The notes beneath the pieces were generated by a model. That model was not told the DNA's origin. It saw only the letters and a program-made list of their open reading frames with translations, and did no database searches. From contig OY720097.1 in assembly GCA_963082875.1 (NCBI GenBank), forward strand, positions 22,328,501 to 22,392,500: 64,000 nucleotides of DNA, given 5' to 3'. This document shows, one piece after another, positions 1 to 11,555 of the stretch. The number at the start of each line of letters is the position of its first letter. Within the stretch, counting starts at the first letter, position 1. Position numbers and translations under genes: made by a program. This stretch comes from Corella eumyota. Taxonomy: Eukaryota > Chordata > Ascidiacea > Phlebobranchia > Corellidae.

Positions 1-2686
1 GGTTTTGTCCAAAATTTAATAAAAGTGTCATAACTTTTATATATTTTAATAATTTTTAAAACTATTTCAAGAATATAAATTTTAGACCCCTGCACGCTGA
101 CTGATAAGTTCAAAATATGATTTAAAAACTTTGATTTTTTTCCAAAAAAAGTTGATCTTAATATTAATATGCAGATGACGTCACGCTACCTTATATGGCG
201 CATATATAAAAGTGCTGTAACTTTTGTTCTAGTTGATATTTTAAAAAAATGTTTTATCTTGAATGTTAGTTAGGCCAAAACGAAATAAATAAAATGATTA
301 TTTTTCATTTTCGGGTTTTGTCCAAAATTTAATAAAAGTGTCATAACTTTTATATATTTTAATAATTTTTAAAACTATTTCAAGAATATAAATTTTAGAC
401 CCCTGCACGCTGACTGATAAGTTTAAAATATGATTTAAAAACTTTGATTTTTTTCCAAAAAAAGTTTATTTCAATATTAATATGCAGATGACGTCACGCT
501 ACCTTATATGGCGCATGTATAAAAGTGCTGTAACTTTTGTTCTAGTTGATATTTTAAAAAAATGTTTTATCTTGAATGTTAGTTAGGCCAAAACGAAATA
601 AATAAAATGATTATTTTTCATTTTCGGGTTTTGTCCAAAATTTAATAAAAGTGTCATAACTTTTATATATATTAATAATTTTCAAAACCATTTCAAGAAT
701 ATAAATTTTAGACCCCTGCACGCTGACTGATAAGTTTAAAATATGATTTAAAAACTTTGATTTTTTTCCAAAAAAAGTTTATCTCAATATTAATATGCAG
801 ATGACGTCACGCTACCTTATATGGCGCATATATAAAAGTGCTGTAACTTTTGTTCTAGTTGATATTTTTAAAAAATGTTTTAATTTGAATGTTAATTAGG
901 CCAAAACGAAATAAATAAAATGATTATTTTTCATTTTCGGGTTTTGTCCAAAATTTAATAAAAGTGTCATAACTTTTATATATTTTAATAATTTTTAAAA
1001 CTATTTCAAGAATATAAATTTTAGACCCCTGCACGCTGACTGATAAGTTCAAAATATGATTTAAAAACTTTGATTTTTTTCCAAAAAAAGTTGATCTTAA
1101 TATTAATATGCAGATGACGTCACGCTACCTTATATGGCGCATATATAAAAGTGCTGTAACTTTTGTTCTAGTTGATATTTTTGAAAAATGTTTTATCTTG
1201 AATGTTAGTTAGGCCAAAACGAAATAAATAAAATGATTATTTTTCATTTTCGGGTTTTGTCCAAATTATTTAATAAAAGTGTCATAACTTTTATATATTT
1301 TAATAATTTTTAAAACTATTTCAAGAATATAAATTTTAGACCCCTGCACGCTGACTGATAAGTTCAAAATATGATTTAAAAACTTTGATTTTTTTCCAAA
1401 AAAAGTTTATCTCAATATTAATATGCAGATGACGTCACGCTACCTTATATGGCGCATATATAAAAGTGCTGTAACTTTTGTTCTAGTTGATATTTTAAAA
1501 AAATGTTTTATCTTGAATGTTAGTTAGGCCAAAACGAAATAAATAAAATGATTATTTTTCATTTTCGGGTTTTGTCCAAAATTTAATAAAAGTGTCATAA
1601 CTTTTATATATTTTAATAATTTTTAAAACTATTTCAAGAATATAAATTTTAGACCCCTGCACGCTGACTGATAAGTTTAAAATATGATTTAAAAACTTTG
1701 ATTTTTTTCCAAAAAAAGTTTATTTCAATATTAATATGCAGATGACGTCACGCTACCTTATATGGCGCATGTATAAAAGTGCTGTAACTTTTGTTCTAGT
1801 TGATATTTTAAAAAAATGTTTTATCTTGAATGTTAGTTAGGCCAAAACGAAATAAATAAAATGATTATTTTTCATTTTCGGGTTTTGTCCAAAATTTAAT
1901 AAAAGTGTCATAACTTTTATATATATTAATAATTTTCAAAACCATTTCAAGAATATAAATTTTAGACCCCTGCACGCTGACTGATAAGTTTAAAATATGA
2001 TTTAAAAACTTTGATTTTTTTCCAAAAAAAGTTTATCTCAATATTAATATGCAGATGACGTCACGCTACCTTATATGGCGCATATATAAAAGTGCTGTAA
2101 CTTTTGTTCTAGTTGATATTTTTAAAAAATGTTTTAATTTGAATGTTAATTAGGCCAAAACGAAATAAATAAAATGATTATTTTTCATTTTCGGGTTTTG
2201 TCCAAAATTTAATAAAAGTGTCATAACTTTTATATATTTTAATAATTTTTAAAACTATTTCAAGAATATAAATTTTAGACCCCTGCACGCTGACTGATAA
2301 GTTCAAAATATGATTTAAAAACTTTGATTTTTTTCCAAAAAAAGTTGATCTTAATATTAATATGCAGATGACGTCACGCTACCTTATATGGCGCATATAT
2401 AAAAGTGCTGTAACTTTTGTTCTAGTTGATATTTTTAAAAAATGTTTTATCTTGAATGTTAGTTAGGCCAAAACGAAATAAATAAAATGATTATTTTTCA
2501 TTTTCGGGTTTTGTCCAAAAAAAGTTTATCTCAATATTAATATGCAGATGACGTCACGCTACCTTATATGGCGCATATATAAAAGTGCTGTAACTTTTGT
2601 TCTAGTTGATATTTTTAAAAAATGTTTTAATTTGAATGTTAATTAGGCCAAAACGAAATAAATAAAATGATTATTTTTCATTTTCG
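1..2686. repeat. Higher-order satellite block, copy 1
   Basis: Nine successive satellite units, the last truncated to 180 bp at 2507-2686. They match the nine units at 4253-6938 one for one, with the same variant order, at a constant offset of 4252 bp. Shared diagnostic variants include the unit with an extra two bases (AAATTATTTAATAAA at 1253 and 5505) and the truncated unit. This shows block duplication on top of single-unit amplification. Confidence 0.85.
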
Positions 2687-4252
2687 GGTTTTGTCCAAAA
2701 TTTAATAAAAGTGTCATAACTTTTATATATTTTAATAATTTTTAAAACTATTTCAAGAATATAAATTTTAGACCCCTGCACGCTGACTGATAAGTTTAAA
2801 ATATGATTTAAAAACTTTGATTTTTTTCCAAAAAAAGTTTATCTCAATATTAATATGCAGATGACGTCACGCTACCTTATATGGCGCATGTATAAAAGTG
2901 CTGTAACTTTTGTTCTAGTTGATATTTTAAAAAAATGTTTTATCTTGAATGTTAGTTAGGCCAAAACGAAATAAATAAAATGATTATTTTTCATTTTCGG
3001 GTTTTGTCCAAAATTTAATAAAAGTGTCATAACTTTTATATATATTAATAATTTTCAAAACCATTTCAAGAATATAAATTTTAGACCCCTGCACGCTGAC
3101 TGATAAGTTTAAAATATGATTTAAAAACTTTGATTTTTTTCCAAAAAAAGTTTATCTCAATATTAATATGCAGATGACGTCACGCTACCTTATATGGCGC
3201 ATATATAAAAGTGCAGTAACTTTTGTTCTAGTTGATATTTTTGAAAAATGTTTTATCTTGAATGTTAGTTAGGCCAAAACGAAATAAATAAAATGATTAT
3301 TTTTTATTTTCGGGTTTTGTCCAAAATTTAATAAAAGTGTCATAACTTTTATATATTTTAATAATTTTTAAAACTATTTCAAGAATATAAATTTTAGACT
3401 CCTGCACGATGACTGATAAGTTTAAAATATGATTCAAAAACTTTGATTTTTTTCCAAAAAAAGTTGATCTCAATATTAATATGCAGATGACGTCACGCTA
3501 CCTTATATGGCGCATATATAAAAGTGCAGTAACTTTTGTTCTAGTTGATATTTTTGAAAAATGTTTTATCTTGTATGTTAGTTAGGCCAAAACGAAATAA
3601 ATAAAATGATTATTTTTCATTTTCTGGGTTTTGTCCAAAATTTAATAAAAGTGTCATAACTTTTATATATATTAATAATTTTCAAAACTACTTCAAGAAT
3701 ATAAATTTTAGACCCCTGCACGCTGATTGATAAGTTTAAAATATGATTTAAAAACTTTGATTTTTTTTCAAAAAAAGTTTATCTCAATATTAATATGCAG
3801 ATGACGTCACGCTACCTTATATGGCGCATATATAAAAGTGCTGTAACTTTTGTTCTAGTTGATATTTTTGAAAAATGTTTTATCTTGAATGTTAGTTAGG
3901 CCAAAACGAAATAAATAAAATGATTATTTTTCATTTCCGGGTTTTGTCCAAAATTTAATAAAAGTGTCATAACTTTTATATATATTAATAATTTTCAAAA
4001 CTTTTTTAAGAATATAAATTTTAGACCCCTGCACGCTGACTGATAAGTTCAAAATATGATTTAAAAGCTTTGATTTTTTTCCAAAAAAACTTTATCTCAA
4101 TATTAATATGCAGATGACGTCACGCTACCTTATATGGCGCATGAATAAAAGTGCTGTAACTTTTGTTCTAGTTGATATTTTAAAAAAATGTTTTATCTTG
4201 AATGTTAGTTAGGCCAAAACGAAATAAATAAAATGATTATTTTTCATTTTCG

Positions 4253-6938
4253 GGTTTTGTCCAAAATTTAATAAAAGTGTCATAACTTTTATATATTTTA
4301 ATAATTTTTAAAACTATTTCAAGAATATAAATTTTAGACCCCTGCACGCTGACTGATAAGTTCAAAATATGATTTAAAAACTTTGATTTTTTTCCAAAAA
4401 AAGTTGATCTTAATATTAATATGCAGATGACGTCACGCTACCTTATATGGCGCATATATAAAAGTGCTGTAACTTTTGTTCTAGTTGATATTTTAAAAAA
4501 ATGTTTTATCTTGAATGTTAGTTAGGCCAAAACGAAATAAATAAAATGATTATTTTTCATTTTCGGGTTTTGTCCAAAATTTAATAAAAGTGTCATAACT
4601 TTTATATATTTTAATAATTTTTAAAACTATTTCAAGAATATAAATTTTAGACCCCTGCACGCTGACTGATAAGTTTAAAATATGATTTAAAAACTTTGAT
4701 TTTTTTCCAAAAAAAGTTTATTTCAATATTAATATGCAGATGACGTCACGCTACCTTATATGGCGCATGTATAAAAGTGCTGTAACTTTTGTTCTAGTTG
4801 ATATTTTAAAAAAATGTTTTATCTTGAATGTTAGTTAGGCCAAAACGAAATAAATAAAATGATTATTTTTCATTTTCGGGTTTTGTCCAAAATTTAATAA
4901 AAGTGTCATAACTTTTATATATATTAATAATTTTCAAAACCATTTCAAGAATATAAATTTTAGACCCCTGCACGCTGACTGATAAGTTTAAAATATGATT
5001 TAAAAACTTTGATTTTTTTCCAAAAAAAGTTTATCTCAATATTAATATGCAGATGACGTCACGCTACCTTATATGGCGCATATATAAAAGTGCTGTAACT
5101 TTTGTTCTAGTTGATATTTTTAAAAAATGTTTTAATTTGAATGTTAATTAGGCCAAAACGAAATAAATAAAATGATTATTTTTCATTTTCGGGTTTTGTC
5201 CAAAATTTAATAAAAGTGTCATAACTTTTATATATTTTAATAATTTTTAAAACTATTTCAAGAATATAAATTTTAGACCCCTGCACGCTGACTGATAAGT
5301 TCAAAATATGATTTAAAAACTTTGATTTTTTTCCAAAAAAAGTTGATCTTAATATTAATATGCAGATGACGTCACGCTACCTTATATGGCGCATATATAA
5401 AAGTGCTGTAACTTTTGTTCTAGTTGATATTTTTGAAAAATGTTTTATCTTGAATGTTAGTTAGGCCAAAACGAAATAAATAAAATGATTATTTTTCATT
5501 TTCGGGTTTTGTCCAAATTATTTAATAAAAGTGTCATAACTTTTATATATTTTAATAATTTTTAAAACTATTTCAAGAATATAAATTTTAGACCCCTGCA
5601 CGCTGACTGATAAGTTCAAAATATGATTTAAAAACTTTGATTTTTTTCCAAAAAAAGTTTATCTCAATATTAATATGCAGATGACGTCACGCTACCTTAT
5701 ATGGCGCATATATAAAAGTGCTGTAACTTTTGTTCTAGTTGATATTTTAAAAAAATGTTTTATCTTGAATGTTAGTTAGGCCAAAACGAAATAAATAAAA
5801 TGATTATTTTTCATTTTCGGGTTTTGTCCAAAATTTAATAAAAGTGTCATAACTTTTATATATTTTAATAATTTTTAAAACTATTTCAAGAATATAAATT
5901 TTAGACCCCTGCACGCTGACTGATAAGTTTAAAATATGATTTAAAAACTTTGATTTTTTTCCAAAAAAAGTTTATTTCAATATTAATATGCAGATGACGT
6001 CACGCTACCTTATATGGCGCATGTATAAAAGTGCTGTAACTTTTGTTCTAGTTGATATTTTAAAAAAATGTTTTATCTTGAATGTTAGTTAGGCCAAAAC
6101 GAAATAAATAAAATGATTATTTTTCATTTTCGGGTTTTGTCCAAAATTTAATAAAAGTGTCATAACTTTTATATATATTAATAATTTTCAAAACCATTTC
6201 AAGAATATAAATTTTAGACCCCTGCACGCTGACTGATAAGTTTAAAATATGATTTAAAAACTTTGATTTTTTTCCAAAAAAAGTTTATCTCAATATTAAT
6301 ATGCAGATGACGTCACGCTACCTTATATGGCGCATATATAAAAGTGCTGTAACTTTTGTTCTAGTTGATATTTTTAAAAAATGTTTTAATTTGAATGTTA
6401 ATTAGGCCAAAACGAAATAAATAAAATGATTATTTTTCATTTTCGGGTTTTGTCCAAAATTTAATAAAAGTGTCATAACTTTTATATATTTTAATAATTT
6501 TTAAAACTATTTCAAGAATATAAATTTTAGACCCCTGCACGCTGACTGATAAGTTCAAAATATGATTTAAAAACTTTGATTTTTTTCCAAAAAAAGTTGA
6601 TCTTAATATTAATATGCAGATGACGTCACGCTACCTTATATGGCGCATATATAAAAGTGCTGTAACTTTTGTTCTAGTTGATATTTTTAAAAAATGTTTT
6701 ATCTTGAATGTTAGTTAGGCCAAAACGAAATAAATAAAATGATTATTTTTCATTTTCGGGTTTTGTCCAAAAAAAGTTTATCTCAATATTAATATGCAGA
6801 TGACGTCACGCTACCTTATATGGCGCATATATAAAAGTGCTGTAACTTTTGTTCTAGTTGATATTTTTAAAAAATGTTTTAATTTGAATGTTAATTAGGC
6901 CAAAACGAAATAAATAAAATGATTATTTTTCATTTTCG
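4253..6938. repeat. Higher-order satellite block, copy 2
   Basis: Counterpart of 1-2686 at an offset of 4252 bp, unit for unit. By eye the two blocks are nearly identical, more alike than neighbouring units are to each other. The five units between the blocks (2687-4252) carry private changes (for example CATGAATAA at 4141 and a T insertion near 3625) and are not part of the duplicated block. Confidence 0.85.
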
Positions 6939-7565
6939 GGTTTTGTCCAAAAAATTTAATAAAAGTGTCATAACTTTTATATATTTTAATAATTTTTAAA
7001 ACTATTTCAAGAATATAAATTTTAGACCCCTGCACGCTGACTGATAAGTTTAAAATATGATTTAAAAACTTTGATTTTTTTCCAAAAAAAGTTTATCTCA
7101 ATATTAATATGCAGATGACGTCACGCTACCTTATATGGCGCATGTATAAAAGTGCTGTAACTTTTGTTCTAGATGATATTTTAAAAAAATGTTTTATCTT
7201 GAATGTTAGTTAGGCCAAAACGAAATAAATAAAATGATTATTTTTCATTTTCGGGTTTTGTCCAAAATTTAATAAAAGTGTCATAACTTTTATATATAAT
7301 AATAATTTTTAAAACTATTTCAAGAATATAAATTTTAGACCCCTGCACGCTGACTGATAAGTTCAAAATATGATTTAAAAACTTTGATTTTTTTCCAAAA
7401 AAAGTTTATCTCAATATTAATATGCAGATGACGTCACGCTACCTTATATGGCGCATATATAAAAGTGCTGTAACTTTTGTTCTAGTTGATATTTTTAAAA
7501 ATTTTTTATCTTGAATGTTAGTTAGGCCAAAACAAATTAAATAAAATGTTTATTTTTCATTTTCG

Positions 7566-7850
7566 GGTTTTGTACAAAATCTAATAAAAGTGTTATATCT
7601 TAAAAAACTGCGTTTTAAAATCTTAGAATCAAATTTTTCTTAGATTGTTAAACGCAGTGGTGTAAACAACATATCTCTTAAACATTTTTTTAAATGCTTT
7701 ATGTTTATAAAAGTTATGACACTTTTATTAGGTTTTACACAAAACCGGAAACTTAAAAATATTTTATTTTGTTTGTTTTGCTGTAGAACAAAATTTACAG
7801 CAGTTTTATAAATGCGCCATATAAGGTAGTGTGACGTCATCAGTACATTA
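7566..7850. repeat. Inverted, diverged satellite unit closing the array
   Basis: After a last partial forward unit the sequence folds back. ACTGCGTTT at 7607-7615 is the reverse complement of AAACGCAGT at 7650-7658. From about 7680 to 7850 the minus strand then reads as a satellite unit: the GTGTCATAACTTTTAT stretch, a TTTTGTG start, CTACCTTATATGGCGCAT and TGATGACGTCAC. The inverted unit is clearly more diverged than the forward units. A short open frame on the minus strand here lies inside this inverted unit and is not a gene. The structure may be the end of a DNA element from which the satellite grew. Confidence 0.75.
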
Positions 7851-8849
7851 AAGCGAGCCAACTATGTGCTAAAACAAACTTAAGCAAACATGATTGGAAT
7901 TATGCACAGTAAAGCATAGCGATTGAGGCTATATTCTACTTTGGGCACAAGTGTTTAACGCAAAATTTATTTTTACGCTGCTATTGCGTTTTAATAAACT
8001 ACAGAATGTTAAATATATTTGAACATTTAACAAATCTGTTATAATTATTTAAGTTAAAAACATTTAAACATAGAATCACTTATATAAAGTATTGTTTAAT
8101 ATCTAGTAGTTTATTATAACAACTTAACTATTCTAAAATATTTTACGACAATATTCAGTGCATTTCTGTTTAATAAAAGTTTATTAATTAATTTTTAAGT
8201 TTAATTAAAAAAATCGTTAGTAATTTTTACAAGTAAAATAAAAATTATAAATTTAAAGCTTTTTACAAACAAGTTGTTTAGTTAAATTCAAATAAAAACA
8301 TAACAAAAAATGTAAATTTTTAAATTCTAGAATGTGACTTTTTGTTAATGTTGTTATAAATCAATTAAACATTGTGACGGTTTTAAAATTAATTATTACG
8401 TTGCATTTGAAGATTATTTAAAGTCAAAGATAGTTAAATGAGATTACAATTACAATTGTTTAACCAACAAACAACTATAGAATATTGATTACATTTTAAT
8501 AATTTGCATTTTTAAATGTTAAGTTACATTTAATTAAGTTTACAATATGCTCTATAATATCATGAAATATTATTATTAAGTGGAATTGGTAAGATTTAAG
8601 ATAAACATAAAATTATGCACTAAAATATATACTCAAAAATAAAAACTGTTTAAAGTTTTTTAAAAATATTTTCAGAAGTAATATTCACAACATAGTTAAA
8701 CAACAATAAACTAAAAATATTATTGTTTCACAAATATAAAGTTTTAAAGCACAATTTTGCATATCATAACTCATATTATTTAAAATCCAAAATTAAAAGA
8801 AAGGGAAAACAAGTATGATATAGAAGCAAACAATTTTTAGTTTAGCTTC
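7851..8849. repeat. 3' flank of gene 1, duplicated at 14054-15049
   Basis: About 1 kb of very AT-rich DNA downstream of gene 1. Apart from small indels it is repeated almost base for base at 14054-15049 downstream of gene 2, starting at AGCGAGCCAACTATGTGCT in both places. This fixes the edge of an older duplication that included gene plus 3' flank. No gene is seen. The part next to the stop codon also recurs downstream of genes 4 and 5. The exact mRNA 3' end is not resolved. Confidence 0.85.
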
Positions 8850-11351
8850 TTATTTCTTTACAACAAACTTTAAAATAAATGGCATAGCATCACATTCTAA
8901 AATCCAATCTTGGCAATACCTGATCATATTTTGATTGTTGCCAACTTGTTGAAAAATTTTAAAAGAAGTTTTAAAATCAGATAATGCTACTTTATATTGA
9001 CCGAGCTTATATTTGCAAATTCCAATCCAATAATGATCGTAAGCAACATCACTGCTCTTAGTTGGATTGTCATCAATTTTTTGGTGGATTTCAAGTGAAG
9101 TTTGGAAATCCGATAATGCTTCTTTATATTGACTGAGCTCATATTTGCAATTTCCAATCCAATAATGACGTTTCGCAACATCACTGCTCTTAGTAGGATT
9201 GTTATTAATTTGTTTGTGGATTTTAAGTGAAGTTTGGAAATCAGACATTGCTTCTTTATATTGACTGAGCTCATATTTGCATTTTCCAATACAATAATGA
9301 TTGTAAGCAACACCCCTGCTCTTAGTTGGATTGTCATCAATTTGTTGGTAGATTTCAAGTGAAGTTTGGAAATAGCACATTGCTTTTTTGTATTGACCGA
9401 GCTTATATTCGCACAATCCCATCCAATAATGACAATCAGCAACATCACTGCTCTTAGTTGGATCGTCATCAATTTTTTGTTGAATTTCAAGTGAAGTTTG
9501 GAAATCAGATAATGCTTCTTTATATTGACCGAGCTGATATTTACAAAATCCAATCCAAAAATAACGATTAGCAAAATCACTGCCCTTAGTTGGATTGTCA
9601 TCAATTTGTTGGTGGATTTTAAGTGAAGTTTGGAAATCGGACATTGCTTCTTTATATTGACAGAGCTCACACTTGCACATTCCAATCCAATAATGAAAAT
9701 GAGCGATGTTATACTCCGAGTTGTTAGTAAACTCAGTTTTGCATATTTCCTGGTTCCACCATTTTATAGCAAAAGTATAAAAACCTAAAATATAACATAT
9801 TGTTGGAACCAAAAGTATTCTAGTTTTTGCTATTTTATTAAGGTCGAATAAATTTTCTTGAAATTGATGAATTGTTAAAAAATATTCAACAAGGCTTTTT
9901 ATTCCAACTGTTTTATCTATAAATTTACTTTTTATTTCTGATCGTTGAACTATATCATCTTGTGATTTCTTATCCATGTAAACTCTTAATCTTGTCTCAC
10001 ATGCAACGGTGATAGCAAATTTTAAATCGCAACCAACTTTTTTAGTTAATTTATTATCTTGAATAAGACTTTCTAGAATGTCAAAACAACAAGGTTGTTT
10101 AATGCCATGAATTTTACCAATTGCTGAAACAAATAAAGTTGAACTTCTATAAACCATTCTTTTTAGGTTTAAATTTTCGAAATCCCCTAATTTATTTAAC
10201 TGAGTTAAAACATTAAAATCTTTTTTATTTTTATTGATTTGTTTGTGAACTGAAGACACAAAAGTTTTTCTGTCCAATAAAGATATTTCCTTGTCAACGA
10301 AATTCTGAAATTGTTGATATACTTGTTGACTGCCAGCAACAAAACATGATGTCATCAACATATCAGCCAAGTGGTAACCATTTTTTATATCTTCATCTGA
10401 CCCAATAAAACTTGCCATTTTGCTAACAGTTTGAATTAGTTCAAGTGTAAATGGTTTGTTTTCTGTCTCAACTTGTCTTCCTAGTGGAGATTTACAAGCA
10501 TGTGGCATCATTCCATCGAAGGAAATGCCCAGAGGTGTAACAGCATCGTAAAAGTTAAATTTAGTTGGATCTCCACTATTTAAACTTGGAATATGAACAG
10601 CAGGAAGAATAGTTTCTCCAAGATTAATCAAAATAATTTGAAATATCACAGCAAACCATCTGAAGTATTCCTTTATTTTTTCTTGACCTTTTTCAGACAA
10701 TTCTGTGATATTGTCATCTAACACTATAATGTTTTCAAAATCAGAGTAAGGAGTTATTTCCCTTCGTGAAAGTGATCCAAGTCCAACTAAAGCATATTCA
10801 CATGGGGGATTTCCCATTATTTCTTCACAAAACCCAGCAAGGCGTTTCATAATTTTTGTATAATCTTCACTTATTATATTCTGCAGGTTTCTTATGGCTT
10901 CAACTTTTTCACTTTTAAGTTTTGTGAATTTCTCATTAGATATGTCTTCAGGAATCTGAGAAATGGTTTCAAGTATATTATTTACCTTGTTTCTCATTTC
11001 TGCAACATCTTTAGCAATTATTTCCGAATAATAAATCAAATCTGCTTCTTGGTTTGCTGCATTTGCAACTTTAAGTAGTTCAGAGCAAAATTGACGAAGA
11101 TCTTGTTTAATTTCTTCCACGTTTTCAGGTTTTCTAACAATAGCTGCATTTAGTAAAGCTGCACTTTGAATTGATTTAATTTTTCTGCCCCAATTTAAAC
11201 TTCTTGTATTGTGTGCAGGATTAAAAACTTGGTTTTTGTAAATTAAACCAAGTTTATGAAAAACTTTTGCAGATTGTTTTGGAAAATTCTCTTTTCCAGT
11301 TTTGTCACAAATTTGTTCAAGTTGTTTAATAATCTCATCTTCCGTTTCCAT
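8850..11351 (-). CDS. Gene 1: nucleotidyltransferase-TPR repeat protein (833 aa)
   Basis: An 833-residue single open frame. Residues 1-180 are mostly helical. Residues 186-215 carry the core GSLSRREITPYSDFE, with G192-S193 and the acidic pair D204/E206. This matches the G-S...D-x-D/E metal-binding pattern of GlnD-type nucleotidyltransferases (PII uridylyltransferase N-terminal family), which move a nucleotide or nucleotidyl group onto a substrate. Residues 300-545 are helical. Six TPR-like repeats of 44 residues run from H553 (HYWIG...LGQYKEAL...FQTSLEI), ending in CDAMPFILKFVVKK. No signal peptide or membrane segment is evident, so it is probably cytosolic. The ATG has A at -3 and G at +4. 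Its linker (NPAHNTRSLNWGRK, 44-57) and its 5' flank differ from the other four copies, making it the most divergent member. Activity and substrate are unknown. Confidence 0.85.
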   Translation of the reverse strand: METEDEIIKQLEQICDKTGKENFPKQSAKVFHKLGLIYKNQVFNPAHNTRSLNWGRKIKSIQSAALLNAAIVRKPENVEEIKQDLRQFCSELLKVANAANQEADLIYYSEIIAKDVAEMRNKVNNILETISQIPEDISNEKFTKLKSEKVEAIRNLQNIISEDYTKIMKRLAGFCEEIMGNPPCEYALVGLGSLSRREITPYSDFENIIVLDDNITELSEKGQEKIKEYFRWFAVIFQIILINLGETILPAVHIPSLNSGDPTKFNFYDAVTPLGISFDGMMPHACKSPLGRQVETENKPFTLELIQTVSKMASFIGSDEDIKNGYHLADMLMTSCFVAGSQQVYQQFQNFVDKEISLLDRKTFVSSVHKQINKNKKDFNVLTQLNKLGDFENLNLKRMVYRSSTLFVSAIGKIHGIKQPCCFDILESLIQDNKLTKKVGCDLKFAITVACETRLRVYMDKKSQDDIVQRSEIKSKFIDKTVGIKSLVEYFLTIHQFQENLFDLNKIAKTRILLVPTICYILGFYTFAIKWWNQEICKTEFTNNSEYNIAHFHYWIGMCKCELCQYKEAMSDFQTSLKIHQQIDDNPTKGSDFANRYFWIGFCKYQLGQYKEALSDFQTSLEIQQKIDDDPTKSSDVADCHYWMGLCEYKLGQYKKAMCYFQTSLEIYQQIDDNPTKSRGVAYNHYCIGKCKYELSQYKEAMSDFQTSLKIHKQINNNPTKSSDVAKRHYWIGNCKYELSQYKEALSDFQTSLEIHQKIDDNPTKSSDVAYDHYWIGICKYKLGQYKVALSDFKTSFKIFQQVGNNQNMIRYCQDWILECDAMPFILKFVVKK

Positions 11352-11555
11352 TGTTATGTAATAAACTTTGTTGTTAGTTAATTTGTTAAAAAATGCTTTT
11401 GCATAAACTTTAAAAAATTTATTCTTAAAAAAATTACCAAAAAATTCCTTATTTACTTTTAATAATATTAAAAAATAACTTAATAATTTTACTTTAAAAA
11501 TTATAACAGATTAAAACTTAAATAATACTTCATATTAAAGCTAACTTTGAAATAT
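11352..11555. other. Unique 5' flank of gene 1
   Basis: About 200 bp of AT-rich sequence between the gene 1 start codon and the foldback element. It lacks the TATA-like box, the GATA-type palindrome and the 5' leader that genes 3-5 share (gene 2 lacks only the TATA-like box). Homology to the other copies stops close to the start codon, so gene 1 must use a different promoter or may not be expressed. No convincing TATA box was found. Confidence 0.5.

Larger units (their letters stand above)
1..7565. repeat. 313-bp satellite array
   Basis: Tandem array of a 313-bp unit. Counting from the recurring start GGTTTTGTCC, units begin at 1, 314, 627, 940, 1253, 1568, 1881, 2194, 2507, 2687, 3000, 3313, 3627, 3940, 4253 and so on to 7254, with a final partial unit at 7566. 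Most spacings are 313 bp; a few are 314-315, and two are 180 (truncated units at 2507 and 6759). Units differ at few positions, for example TTGATC versus TTTATC after the A-tract, and CATATATAA versus CATGTATAA. Every unit carries the palindrome TGACGTCA (a CRE/ATF-type core) about 30 bp before a TATA-like CATATATAAAAG. No convincing coding frame is seen. The array runs past the left window edge, so its full size is unknown. Confidence 0.97.

Noticed and set aside
1-7565. CRISPR-like array
   Set aside because: Whole 313-bp units repeat with no unique spacers, in animal DNA; it is a satellite.
7640-7861. 73-codon minus-strand open frame
   Set aside because: Lies wholly within the inverted satellite unit, starts at a TTG and has no family pattern.
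8987-9685. 232-codon alternative frame in gene 1, and similar frames in genes 2-5
   Set aside because: Open only because the 132-bp repeat keeps frame; composition is biased to K, L, S and I, and the main frame has the TPR pattern.
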